Assembly (NCBI GenBank): GCA_946545145.1
Contig: CAMNNG010000079.1
Coordinates: 1-5,608, forward strand
DNA from: an uncultured Bacillota bacterium
GTDB taxonomy: Bacteria; Bacillota; Clostridia; Peptostreptococcales; Anaerovoracaceae
Reading direction: 5' to 3'
Length of the DNA stretch: 5,608 nucleotides
Shown here: positions 1 through 5,605 of the stretch, one piece after another
Layout of the letters: each line of letters starts with the position of its first letter
How positions within the stretch are numbered: the first letter of the stretch is position 1
Position numbers and translations under genes: made by a program
Notes under the pieces: generated by a model
Told to the model about the DNA's origin: nothing
The model's database searches: none
What the model saw: only the letters and a program-made list of their open reading frames with translations

Positions 1-14
1 TTTTGGGAGATATA

Positions 15-25
15 TGTGGTAAAAT
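15..25 (+). promoter_or_regulatory. Extended -10 promoter of the subtilase-mnmA transcript
   Basis: The sequence TGTGG-TAAAAT contains a full TRTGn extended -10 element (15-19) followed directly by a -10 box TAAAAT (20-25; 5 of 6 matches to TATAAT). The -35 box would fall at or before the window edge and cannot be judged. Transcription would start near base 32, giving a leader of about 33 nt before the ATG at 65. Nearly the same 13 bases occur before the MATE gene. Confidence 0.65.
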
Positions 26-51
26 AATATACGTGTTTTGAGTGTGCAAAG

Positions 52-57
52 AAAGGA
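52..57 (+). promoter_or_regulatory. Ribosome binding site that fixes the subtilase start
   Basis: AAAGGA lies 7 nt before the ATG at 65. The frame can be extended upstream to a TTG at 38, but that codon would sit only about 6 nt from the predicted transcription start and has no Shine-Dalgarno sequence, so the ATG at 65 is preferred. Confidence 0.7.
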
Positions 58-64
58 AAGAAAA

Positions 65-1963
65 ATGCGCATAAAACTCAGAAGCATCGTTGTCGTTCTG
101 CCGATGATCATCGCATTGACTATAGCGATGAGTTCGGCTTCGTTTGCATTGGAAGGAAGCAGCGGTGCTGCAGACAGCGCGGAAGCCGACGGACCGGATG
201 TAGCTTACAGCAGCGATGACATCATCATCGTCTATGGTGAAGACGCGACCGTCAAAGAGCAGAAAAAAGCCCTGAAAGAGAGCGACCTGGAAAAGGTAGA
301 GACAGTCAGCGAAGAAGGAAACATCGTGCGGGCACAGATCGATGACGGTGTGAGTGTTGAGGAAGCGATCGAGGAAGCAGAGAAAAGCGAGGCTGTCCTC
401 TATGCTCAGCCGAATTTCAGATACAGTCTCATGGAGACGACGAATGACCCGGGGCTCGAAGAGCAGTTTCACCTCAGTTACCTGCTCGTGAATTCGGTAA
501 GTGAATCGGCATGGAGTTACTCGACAGGTGAGGGAGTGAAGATAGGTATCCTGGACAGCGGGCTGAATGTTGAGCATACCGATATCAAAGACAATCTGAA
601 AGGAACATATAACGCTGTCAGCGGCGGGACGGATGTCAGCGAAACGGATGATGAACTGAGTGAGTCAAAAGCTCACGGCGAACATGTCGCCGGTATAGCC
701 GCAGCTACAGGAAACAACGGGTTTCTTGGGGCCGGAGTTGCCTATGATGCGGATATATATTTTTCGAAGGTGTGCGGCATAGACGGAACTTGCTACAGCA
801 TATATACTTCGGACATCATAAAAGGATATGACTGGGCCGTGGCCCAGGGCTGCAGGGTAGTGAATATAAGCATTGGCGGATATGGGTACTATGATGATCC
901 AATAGAGGGAGACCGTGCTCTTGAAAACAGGATCACTGCCGCTTACAACAAGTCGTCCGGGAGCGTGCTGACGGTCTGTGCGGGCGGAAATAACGGGAAG
1001 ACAAAAGAGTATTGTTACCCGGCTGACTTTGAAGATTCATATGCCGTGACAGCGGTCAGCTACAATGATTCGGGGACACCCTCTTACTGGTCCGGATCGG
1101 ATCACAATGATCGCAAGGATATCGCCGCACCGGGCGTCGGCATAATGTCGCTTGGTTATCTGGACAGTGATGGACTCGTTGCCATGAGAGGGACCAGCAT
1201 GGCGGCCCCGTTCGTTACGGGAACAGCGGCTCTGATGCTGGCGAGAGAGCCTGAGCTTACTGCAAAGGAGATAGTGGAGATCCTGAACAGCACGTCGATG
1301 GATGTGACGAGCACAGAGGAAGAAGACGGATACGGACATGGTCTCGTCGATCCGTTTGCCGCGGTCATCAAAGCGAAAAAGACGGACATATCATCTGCAG
1401 CAGCAACACTGTCGCAGACGGGCTTCACTTATAACGGCGGAGCGAAAACGCCGTCGGTGAAGAGCATAGTGCTTGGTGACGGAACGATAGTCCCGGTCGG
1501 GATGTGGTCGTTGAGGTATACAGATCTGAAAGGAAACAGCGTGACTCCCAGGCTCGCCGGAACTTATTATGCAGTGATAAGCGGAAAAGGCGAATACAAA
1601 GGGACTGTGAAGAAAGCGTTCACGATAAAGAAGGCTGCCAATACTATGACGGCCAGGGGGAAGACCGCATCGGTCAAATACAAGAAACTGAAGAAGAAGG
1701 TCCAGTACGTAAAGGGGACCAGGGCGCTTACCGTCAAAAATGCCAAGGGCACGGTAAGATACAAGCTCGTCAGCGCAAAGAAGGCGGGCAAAAAAGCCAG
1801 CTATAAAAAGTACTTCCGCGTTGGAAAGAAGACCGGCAAGGTCAGGCTCGCGCGGAAGATGAAGAAGGGGACATACAAGGTAAGGATCAAAGTGACGGCC
1901 GCAGGGACAGGCAACTATCTGCCGCTCTCGAAGAATGTGACGGTCACGATCAGGGTGAAGTGA
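65..1963 (+). CDS. Secreted S8 family serine peptidase (subtilase) with Ig-like and lysine-rich C-terminal modules
   Basis: This is a 632-residue extracellular endopeptidase of the subtilisin clan. Residues 1-28 form a Sec signal peptide (basic MRIKLR, hydrophobic core, likely cleavage after SFA28). Residues about 51-120 resemble an I9 propeptide (DDIIIVYGED to YAQPNFRY) that would act as chaperone and inhibitor. The catalytic domain spans about 130-437 with all triad residues visible: Asp164 in GILDSGLN, His204 in HGEHVAG and Ser378 in GTSMAAP; Asn309 in AGGNNG is the expected oxyanion residue. HGEHVAG carries Glu where most subtilases have Thr. Residues about 443-522 look like an Ig/MBG-like beta module (TYNGGAKTPSV to GEYKGTVKKAFTI). 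Residues about 523-632 are a lysine-rich beta module ending in VTVTIRVK. There is no LPXTG, SLH or choline-binding motif, so attachment, if any, may be electrostatic. The Cys count is five (237, 243, 263, 305, 317). The substrate cannot be inferred. mnmA follows one base downstream. Confidence 0.93.
   Translation: MRIKLRSIVVVLPMIIALTIAMSSASFALEGSSGAADSAEADGPDVAYSSDDIIIVYGEDATVKEQKKALKESDLEKVETVSEEGNIVRAQIDDGVSVEEAIEEAEKSEAVLYAQPNFRYSLMETTNDPGLEEQFHLSYLLVNSVSESAWSYSTGEGVKIGILDSGLNVEHTDIKDNLKGTYNAVSGGTDVSETDDELSESKAHGEHVAGIAAATGNNGFLGAGVAYDADIYFSKVCGIDGTCYSIYTSDIIKGYDWAVAQGCRVVNISIGGYGYYDDPIEGDRALENRITAAYNKSSGSVLTVCAGGNNGKTKEYCYPADFEDSYAVTAVSYNDSGTPSYWSGSDHNDRKDIAAPGVGIMSLGYLDSDGLVAMRGTSMAAPFVTGTAALMLAREPELTAKEIVEILNSTSMDVTSTEEEDGYGHGLVDPFAAVIKAKKTDISSAAATLSQTGFTYNGGAKTPSVKSIVLGDGTIVPVGMWSLRYTDLKGNSVTPRLAGTYYAVISGKGEYKGTVKKAFTIKKAANTMTARGKTASVKYKKLKKKVQYVKGTRALTVKNAKGTVRYKLVSAKKAGKKASYKKYFRVGKKTGKVRLARKMKKGTYKVRIKVTAAGTGNYLPLSKNVTVTIRVK
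1952..1958 (+). promoter_or_regulatory. mnmA ribosome binding site inside the subtilase gene
   Basis: AGGGTGA sits 6 nt before the mnmA ATG and lies wholly within the final codons of the subtilase. Ribosomes finishing the protease would cross it, which suggests translational coupling. Confidence 0.65.
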
Positions 1964-1964
1964 T

Positions 1965-3053
1965 ATGACGAAAGTTCTGGTCGCCATGAGCGGCGGAGTC
2001 GATTCGAGCGTTACGGCGCACATACTTGCGCAGCAGGGATATGAATGCATCGGTGTTACGATGCAGCTCTTCGAGAACGAAACGATAGGCAAAAAAGAGG
2101 AGAAGACATGCTGTTCGCTGGACGATGTGCAGGATGCGAGAGCTGTGGCGAGGCGGATCGGCATCCCCCACTATGCGTTCAACTTCAAACGCGAATTCGA
2201 AAGGGATGTGATCGGAAGATTCGTCTCGGATTACGAGTGCGGAAAGACGCCGAACCCGTGCGTGGACTGCAACAGATATCTGAAGTTCGACGCTCTTTAC
2301 AGAAGGGCGCAGGAGCTTGGATGCGAATATATCGCGACCGGACATTACGCTGTTATAGATAAGGATCCTGAAACGGGGCGGTACCTTCTGAAGAAGGGGC
2401 CGGACCCGAACAAGGACCAGAGTTATGTGCTCTATTCGCTTTCGCAGGAGCAGCTTGCCCATACGCTCCTTCCTCTGGGGACGATGACGAAGGATGAGGT
2501 GCGCCGCATCGCGGAGGAGCAGGGCTTCGTCAACGCGAAGAAGGGCGAGAGCCAGGACATCTGCTTCGTTCCGGACGGCGATCATGCCGCCTTTCTCAGA
2601 AGATACACCGGCAAGGATTATCCGGAGGGCGACTTCATCGATACGAAGGGGAACGTGATCGGCAGGCACAAGGGGATCGTCCGTTATACGATCGGCCAGA
2701 GAAGAGGACTTGGCGTAGCCGCCGACGCGCGCCTTTATGTTGTGAAAATAGATCCGGAAGCGAACACGGTAACGCTCGGATATGAAAATGAACTCCTTAC
2801 GGAGTCCTTCAAAGTCACGGATCTGAATCTGATAGTGAAAGAAAAACTGGAAGGTCCGGTGCGCCTTCCTGTCAGCATAAGATACCATCAAAAGCCGCAG
2901 CCCGCCACGGTAACGCAGCTGTCGGAAACGGAAGCTCTGATCGAGCTCGATGTTCCTCAGCGCGGGATATCGGCAGGCCAGGCGGCGGTATTTTACGATG
3001 GAGACTGTGTCTTCGGCGGCGGTACTATAAGCGAGACCGAATCCGGAGCCTAG
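1965..3053 (+). CDS. mnmA: tRNA-specific 2-thiouridylase MnmA
   Basis: MnmA is a cytoplasmic ATP-dependent enzyme that adenylates C2 of wobble U34 in tRNA-Lys, -Glu and -Gln and replaces the oxygen with sulfur delivered as persulfide, giving the s2U part of mnm5s2U. The 362-residue product has the usual family length. Visible landmarks are the PP-loop SGGVDSS (9-15), the CCSLDDVQDARAVA stretch (49-62), the first catalytic Cys102 in NPCVDCNRYLKF, TGHYA (125-129), KKGPDPNKDQSYVL (143-156), and the second catalytic Cys200 in ESQDICFVP. GDFIDTKGNVIGRHKG and YTIGQRRGLG (241-250) mark the central domain, and the beta-barrel C-terminal domain ends near GGGTI. Clostridial MnmA often sits beside a NifS-type desulfurase and an IscU-like scaffold; none is in this window. 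Here it follows the secreted protease after a single base, and its stop codon overlaps that of the opposing small gene. The start is firm: ATG, good ribosome site, and the family N-terminus. Confidence 0.97.
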   Translation: MTKVLVAMSGGVDSSVTAHILAQQGYECIGVTMQLFENETIGKKEEKTCCSLDDVQDARAVARRIGIPHYAFNFKREFERDVIGRFVSDYECGKTPNPCVDCNRYLKFDALYRRAQELGCEYIATGHYAVIDKDPETGRYLLKKGPDPNKDQSYVLYSLSQEQLAHTLLPLGTMTKDEVRRIAEEQGFVNAKKGESQDICFVPDGDHAAFLRRYTGKDYPEGDFIDTKGNVIGRHKGIVRYTIGQRRGLGVAADARLYVVKIDPEANTVTLGYENELLTESFKVTDLNLIVKEKLEGPVRLPVSIRYHQKPQPATVTQLSETEALIELDVPQRGISAGQAAVFYDGDCVFGGGTISETESGA

Positions 3054-3238
3054 ATAGCTTCGTATTCGTCGGAGATGAATCCTTCTTCATCGCTTTTTCT
3101 GTCCTCCTCGCTTACCCAGAAGTGCCACGACGGAGCCTTCGGCATCGGATCGCCGTTGATGAGGGCTTTGATGACATTTCTGTGAGCATAAGCACAGCTT
3201 GCTGCAAGGACGCCTACTGCAAAGATAGCTTTTTTCAT
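3050..3238 (-). CDS. Small signal-peptide or lipoprotein-like protein of unknown function (62 aa)
   Basis: I do not recognise this family. The support is architectural. There is a perfect AAGGAG ribosome site 6 nt before the ATG, an upstream TATAAT, and a sensible exported-protein N-terminus: MKK, then the hydrophobic stretch AIFAVGVLAASC. The segment LAASC (11-15) fits a permissive lipobox. AYA (16-18) would alternatively fit signal peptidase I cleavage, leaving a 44-residue peptide, or the segment could be an uncleaved membrane anchor. The remainder has a Pro/aromatic patch, PMPKAPSWHFWV (31-42), and a strongly acidic tail with 9 Asp/Glu in the last 20 residues. An in-frame ATG at 3271 exists upstream but lacks a ribosome site and lies almost on the predicted transcription start. 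The gene is divergent from the MATE exporter and convergent with mnmA, sharing CTAG at the stops. The gene is probably real, but its function is unknown. Confidence 0.7.
   Translation of the reverse strand: MKKAIFAVGVLAASCAYAHRNVIKALINGDPMPKAPSWHFWVSEEDRKSDEEGFISDEYEAI
3074..3098 (+). terminator. Weak candidate intrinsic terminator for mnmA
   Basis: GATGAA (3074-3079) pairs with TTCATC (3086-3091) across a 6-nt loop, followed after two bases by TTTTT (3094-3098). The stem is short and only one third GC, and it lies inside the opposing small gene's coding sequence, where it may be coincidental. It is the only terminator-like structure I see near the 3' end of mnmA. Confidence 0.25.
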
Positions 3239-3244
3239 GTGATT

Positions 3245-3250
3245 CTCCTT
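3245..3250 (-). promoter_or_regulatory. Strong ribosome binding site of the small gene
   Basis: Read on the minus strand this is AAGGAG, 6 nt before the ATG at 3238. It is the best Shine-Dalgarno match in the window and decides the start in favour of MKKAIF rather than the upstream ATG at 3271. Confidence 0.8.
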
Positions 3251-3280
3251 GATCGATCCAAACAATATCATTCTAGAACT

Positions 3281-3308
3281 ATTATACCCGAGACAGCGTC
3301 TTGCGCAA
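3281..3308 (-). promoter_or_regulatory. Sigma-A-like promoter of the small gene
   Basis: The minus strand has a perfect -10 box TATAAT (3286-3281) and a partial -35 box TTGCGC (3308-3303; 3 of 6 matches to TTGACA) with a 16-bp spacer. The start of transcription would be near 3274, giving a leader of about 36 nt. An 8-bp palindrome TTCTAGAA (3271-3278) lies across the predicted start site. The weak -35 overlaps the larger palindrome listed separately, as expected for a controlled promoter. Confidence 0.6.
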
Positions 3309-3316
3309 GAGACAGC
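3290..3316. promoter_or_regulatory. Candidate operator: 12-bp palindrome flanked by 8-bp direct repeats
   Basis: TCTTGCGCAAGA (3299-3310) is a perfect 12-bp palindrome. GAGACAGC occurs at 3290-3297 and again at 3309-3316, 19 bp apart start to start, bracketing it. The palindrome covers the -35 box of the small gene's promoter and lies about 30 bp upstream of the MATE -35 box, so one bound protein could influence both genes. No regulator gene lies next to it; the HTH-Uma2 protein is a possible but untested candidate. Confidence 0.35.
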
Positions 3317-3338
3317 ATTTCATGGCGGCATTGAAGAA

Positions 3339-3368
3339 GTGACGGCTGTGCCTGAAATGTGGTAGAAT
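3339..3368 (+). promoter_or_regulatory. Extended -10 promoter of the MATE gene
   Basis: The -35 box GTGACG (3339-3344; 4 of 6 matches) and -10 box TAGAAT (3363-3368) are separated by 18 bp. A TRTGn element TGTGG (3358-3362) directly precedes the -10. Transcription would start near 3375, which rules out the TTG at 3372 as a translation start. Confidence 0.65.
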
Positions 3369-3422
3369 ACTTTGCGTTGGCAGAACGAGTGTTGGCAAAA
3401 GGACGATCATACAGTAAGCAAA

Positions 3423-4799
3423 ATGACAATGAAAGACAGCCGGGAAACGGGCGGAAAAGAAGACAAACGAATATATACGATGAGCAAAGAAAAGCCGGCG
3501 AAGGCAGTGGTGCAAATGGGAGTGCCTCTGATCGCCGGCATGTTCATTATGGTGCTGTACAATCTGGTGGACACATTCTTCATCGGTCTGATGCACGACG
3601 ACTACCAGCTTGCGGCGGTGAACCTGGCCTACCCTGTGATGATGGTTACGATCGCGCTTTCGAACATGGTCGGCACGGGCGCCTCGACTCTGATCGCGAG
3701 GAGCATCGGAGCGGGCGAGACGGAAAAGGCCAGGCAGGCTCTGACGACGGGCATGGTCCTGACTGTGATCACCGCGGCGCTGATCACGGCGGCGGGGCTC
3801 GTTTTGCTGGGACCGATAGTAAGCGGACTCGGAGCAAAGGCGAACACGACGCTTTACACCAGTCAGTATGTCCGCATCCTTCTGATCGGAACGGTCTTCA
3901 CGATGGGAAACTACACATTCGGAGCCCTTCTCAGAGGAGAAGGATCGGCAGGCCCGTCGATACTCGGGATGGTGATAGGAACAGTCGTGAACATCATACT
4001 GGACCCGGTCTTCATCTTCGCTCTTGGTCTTGAGATACGCGGAGCCGCTATAGCGACGGTGATAGGAAACGCGTGCGGTATGGGCGCGAGCCTCGCGATG
4101 TACATGTCGGGAAGGTCGCTTCTTTCGCCTGCCAGAGAGTATCTGGCTCCCCGGGCCGAAATAGTAAGCGAGATCTACCGCATCGGAGTGCCTGCCGCTC
4201 TTGAGACTCTCCTCACATCCGCGGCGTATATAGTCAACAACAATCTTGCAGTCGCTTACGGCGAGCTGACGGTAGCCGCCATGGGCATCGCGCAGAAGCT
4301 GATGTCTCTTGGAAATTACATCTATCAGGGCTTCGCCGCCGGAGTGCAGCCGATAATGGGGTACAACTTCGGGGCGAAGGATTACAGGAGGATGCTCGAT
4401 ATCCTGAAGGCGGGCCTTCTGATAGTGTCCGCAGTCGAAGTCTGCGTAATGCTGATCTTCGGCATATTCGCGCCTCTTCTGATAGGGATATTCACGGATT
4501 CGGCATCCGTAATAGAAACGGGAAGCCGCGTTCTTCGCGCGATAATGTTCATCCTGCCGTTCGTCGGAGCGACGTCGATGAGCAGGATGTCGTTTCAGGC
4601 AATGGGAAAGCCGATGCACGCATTTGGCATCACTCTCGTAAGACAGCTCGTCCTGTATATCCCGCTCCTGCTCCTGATGAACAGGGTATGGGGATTCGGC
4701 GGCCTGATCTGGGCCCAGCCAGTCACGGAAGTCATCATGATGGCAGTATCGGTCAGGCTCCTCGTCAGGACAATCCGGGGCTACTCTTCTAAATCGTAA
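3423..4799 (+). CDS. MATE family efflux transporter (MepA/DinF-like)
   Basis: This inner-membrane antiporter would couple Na+ or H+ entry to export of cationic drugs or metabolites. From the ATG at 3423 it has 458 residues, normal for MATE, with about 12 hydrophobic segments in two pseudo-symmetric halves. Visible motifs are YNLVDTFFIG in TM1 (46-55, including Asp50), LRGEGSAGPS (170-179), NIILDPVFIF (190-199), and in the second half QPIMGYNFGAKDYRR (309-323) and RMSFQAMGKP (388-397). The start is uncertain: ATG codons at 3423, 3429 and 3480 are all in frame and none has a good ribosome site. I prefer 3423 or 3429 because RIYTMSKEKPAKAV resembles the conserved pre-TM1 segment of clostridial MATE proteins, in which the Met is internal. 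The promoter lies just upstream, and the small secreted-protein gene is divergent. The last 19 bp overlap the opposing Uma2 gene. Substrate unknown. Confidence 0.93.
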   Translation: MTMKDSRETGGKEDKRIYTMSKEKPAKAVVQMGVPLIAGMFIMVLYNLVDTFFIGLMHDDYQLAAVNLAYPVMMVTIALSNMVGTGASTLIARSIGAGETEKARQALTTGMVLTVITAALITAAGLVLLGPIVSGLGAKANTTLYTSQYVRILLIGTVFTMGNYTFGALLRGEGSAGPSILGMVIGTVVNIILDPVFIFALGLEIRGAAIATVIGNACGMGASLAMYMSGRSLLSPAREYLAPRAEIVSEIYRIGVPAALETLLTSAAYIVNNNLAVAYGELTVAAMGIAQKLMSLGNYIYQGFAAGVQPIMGYNFGAKDYRRMLDILKAGLLIVSAVEVCVMLIFGIFAPLLIGIFTDSASVIETGSRVLRAIMFILPFVGATSMSRMSFQAMGKPMHAFGITLVRQLVLYIPLLLLMNRVWGFGGLIWAQPVTEVIMMAVSVRLLVRTIRGYSSKS

Positions 4800-5605
4800 A
4801 TGAACGATATGTAATCGTATATCTTTGCAAAGTCGATCACAAAATCATCCCCGAAGATCGAAACGGGGATCCTGCTGTCGAAGCCGTAGATGACAGGCAT
4901 CTCGTCATGTTCGAAATCATGGACCAGCACCTGCTTTGCGTCGGGGTCGACGAGCCAGTATTCGCGTACGCCGGCGTCGGCATATTTGTATGCCTTGAGG
5001 CGCATGTCTTTCTTTCTGGTCGATGGAGAAAGGATCTCGATGGCGAAGTCGGGAGCTCCGTAGATGTTGCGGAACTTTACCTTCTCACGGTCACAGATAA
5101 CGAAGACGTCAGGCTGGACCATCGTCCTGTTGTCGCAGTTGAGCTGGACATCCGTCGGCGCTGCGAAGGGGATGCATGGGCCGCCCCTTTTTTCGATCTC
5201 GTTCCTGAGCACGCGGCAGATCTCGGCGCTGAGGATCTGGTGCAGAGCTGACGGGGCGGGAGTCATATCATAGATCACGCCGTCTATCAGTTCGACCCTC
5301 ACATCGTCCGGAAGGGCGTAGTAGTCATCCAGTGTGTATTCGCCCTGCTTTTTTCCGAAGGGCGCCGCTGCGTAAGCGGTTGAAGATTCTCTCACGACAG
5401 AAGCTCCATCGGAAGAAAGATCGTAGCTTGTCTTAGGATCCTGATCCGGGGCGTAGCTGAAGATGCTGGCCAGAGCCAGGAGCGTTTCGTGGCGCGGCGA
5501 TTTTGTGAGGCCTGAAAAGACCTTTTGGACAGTTCCGAGCGGGACTCCGGACAGCTCAGAGATCCTCTTATAGCTGTAGCCGAGTTCCTGTTTGCGTTTT
5601 TTCAT
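4781..5605 (-). CDS. XRE-type HTH fused to Uma2 (DUF820) endonuclease-fold domain
   Basis: The protein has at least 274 residues. Residues about 5-50 form a helix-turn-helix of the XRE/Cro class (SYKRISELSG, then VPLGTVQKVFSG as recognition helix). A low-complexity linker spans about 51-88. Residues about 90-268 match the Uma2/DUF820 domain of the PD-(D/E)XK superfamily: Glu105 in ELIDG, His122, Asp166 in VQPDVFVI, Glu190 in FAIEILSPST, Lys204/Lys207 in RLKAYKYADAG, and EYWLVDP (215-221). All expected core residues appear intact, so it could bind and cut DNA, but the biological role of Uma2 proteins is not established. Relatives from memory carry a few residues before this Met. The frame stays open to the window edge (5606-5608 reads Gln), so the true start may lie outside and no promoter can be seen. 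The stop lies within the MATE gene, a 19-bp tail-to-tail overlap. Confidence 0.87.
   Translation of the reverse strand: MKKRKQELGYSYKRISELSGVPLGTVQKVFSGLTKSPRHETLLALASIFSYAPDQDPKTSYDLSSDGASVVRESSTAYAAAPFGKKQGEYTLDDYYALPDDVRVELIDGVIYDMTPAPSALHQILSAEICRVLRNEIEKRGGPCIPFAAPTDVQLNCDNRTMVQPDVFVICDREKVKFRNIYGAPDFAIEILSPSTRKKDMRLKAYKYADAGVREYWLVDPDAKQVLVHDFEHDEMPVIYGFDSRIPVSIFGDDFVIDFAKIYDYISFIYDLEE
4847..4870 (+). other. GC-rich stem-loop downstream of the MATE stop, inside the Uma2 gene
   Basis: ATCCCCG (4847-4853) and CGGGGAT (4864-4870) form a perfect 7-bp stem with a 10-nt loop, 47 nt past the MATE stop codon. There is no T-run after it on the + strand, so it is not a standard terminator. It could stabilise the 3' end of the MATE mRNA, or it may simply reflect coding constraint in the opposing gene. 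Confidence 0.25.

Noticed and set aside
38..64. TTG at 38 as the subtilase start
   Set aside because: It lacks a ribosome site, is too close to the predicted transcription start and adds charged residues before a normal signal peptide; the ATG at 65 has AAAGGA at 7 nt.
1391..2164. A 257-codon minus-strand frame across the subtilase/mnmA junction
   Set aside because: It spans two well-supported genes and its composition is not that of a real protein.
1950..2891. A 313-codon open frame on the minus strand opposite mnmA
   Set aside because: It has no recognisable motif and covers the invariant mnmA coding region; a frame shadow.
3251..3258. GATCGATC palindrome in the small gene's leader as an operator
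   Set aside because: It is an 8-bp palindrome of nested GATC sites that is likely by chance; the 12-bp element with direct repeats is the better candidate.
3239..3271. ATG at 3271 as the start of the small minus-strand gene
   Set aside because: It lies almost on the predicted transcription start with no ribosome site, and it would place MILFGSIKENH before the signal-like MKK. The ATG at 3238 has AAGGAG.
3359..4033. A 224-codon plus-strand frame overlapping the MATE start
   Set aside because: It begins inside the promoter, is hydrophilic and rich in Arg, Gly, His and Asp, and overlaps the hydrophobic MATE frame; an out-of-frame shadow.
3282..4619. A 445-codon open frame on the minus strand opposite the MATE gene
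   Set aside because: The translation is dominated by His, Arg, Ser and Tyr with no domain, and it spans the promoter region and most of a clear MATE gene. It is a shadow of codon bias on the coding strand.
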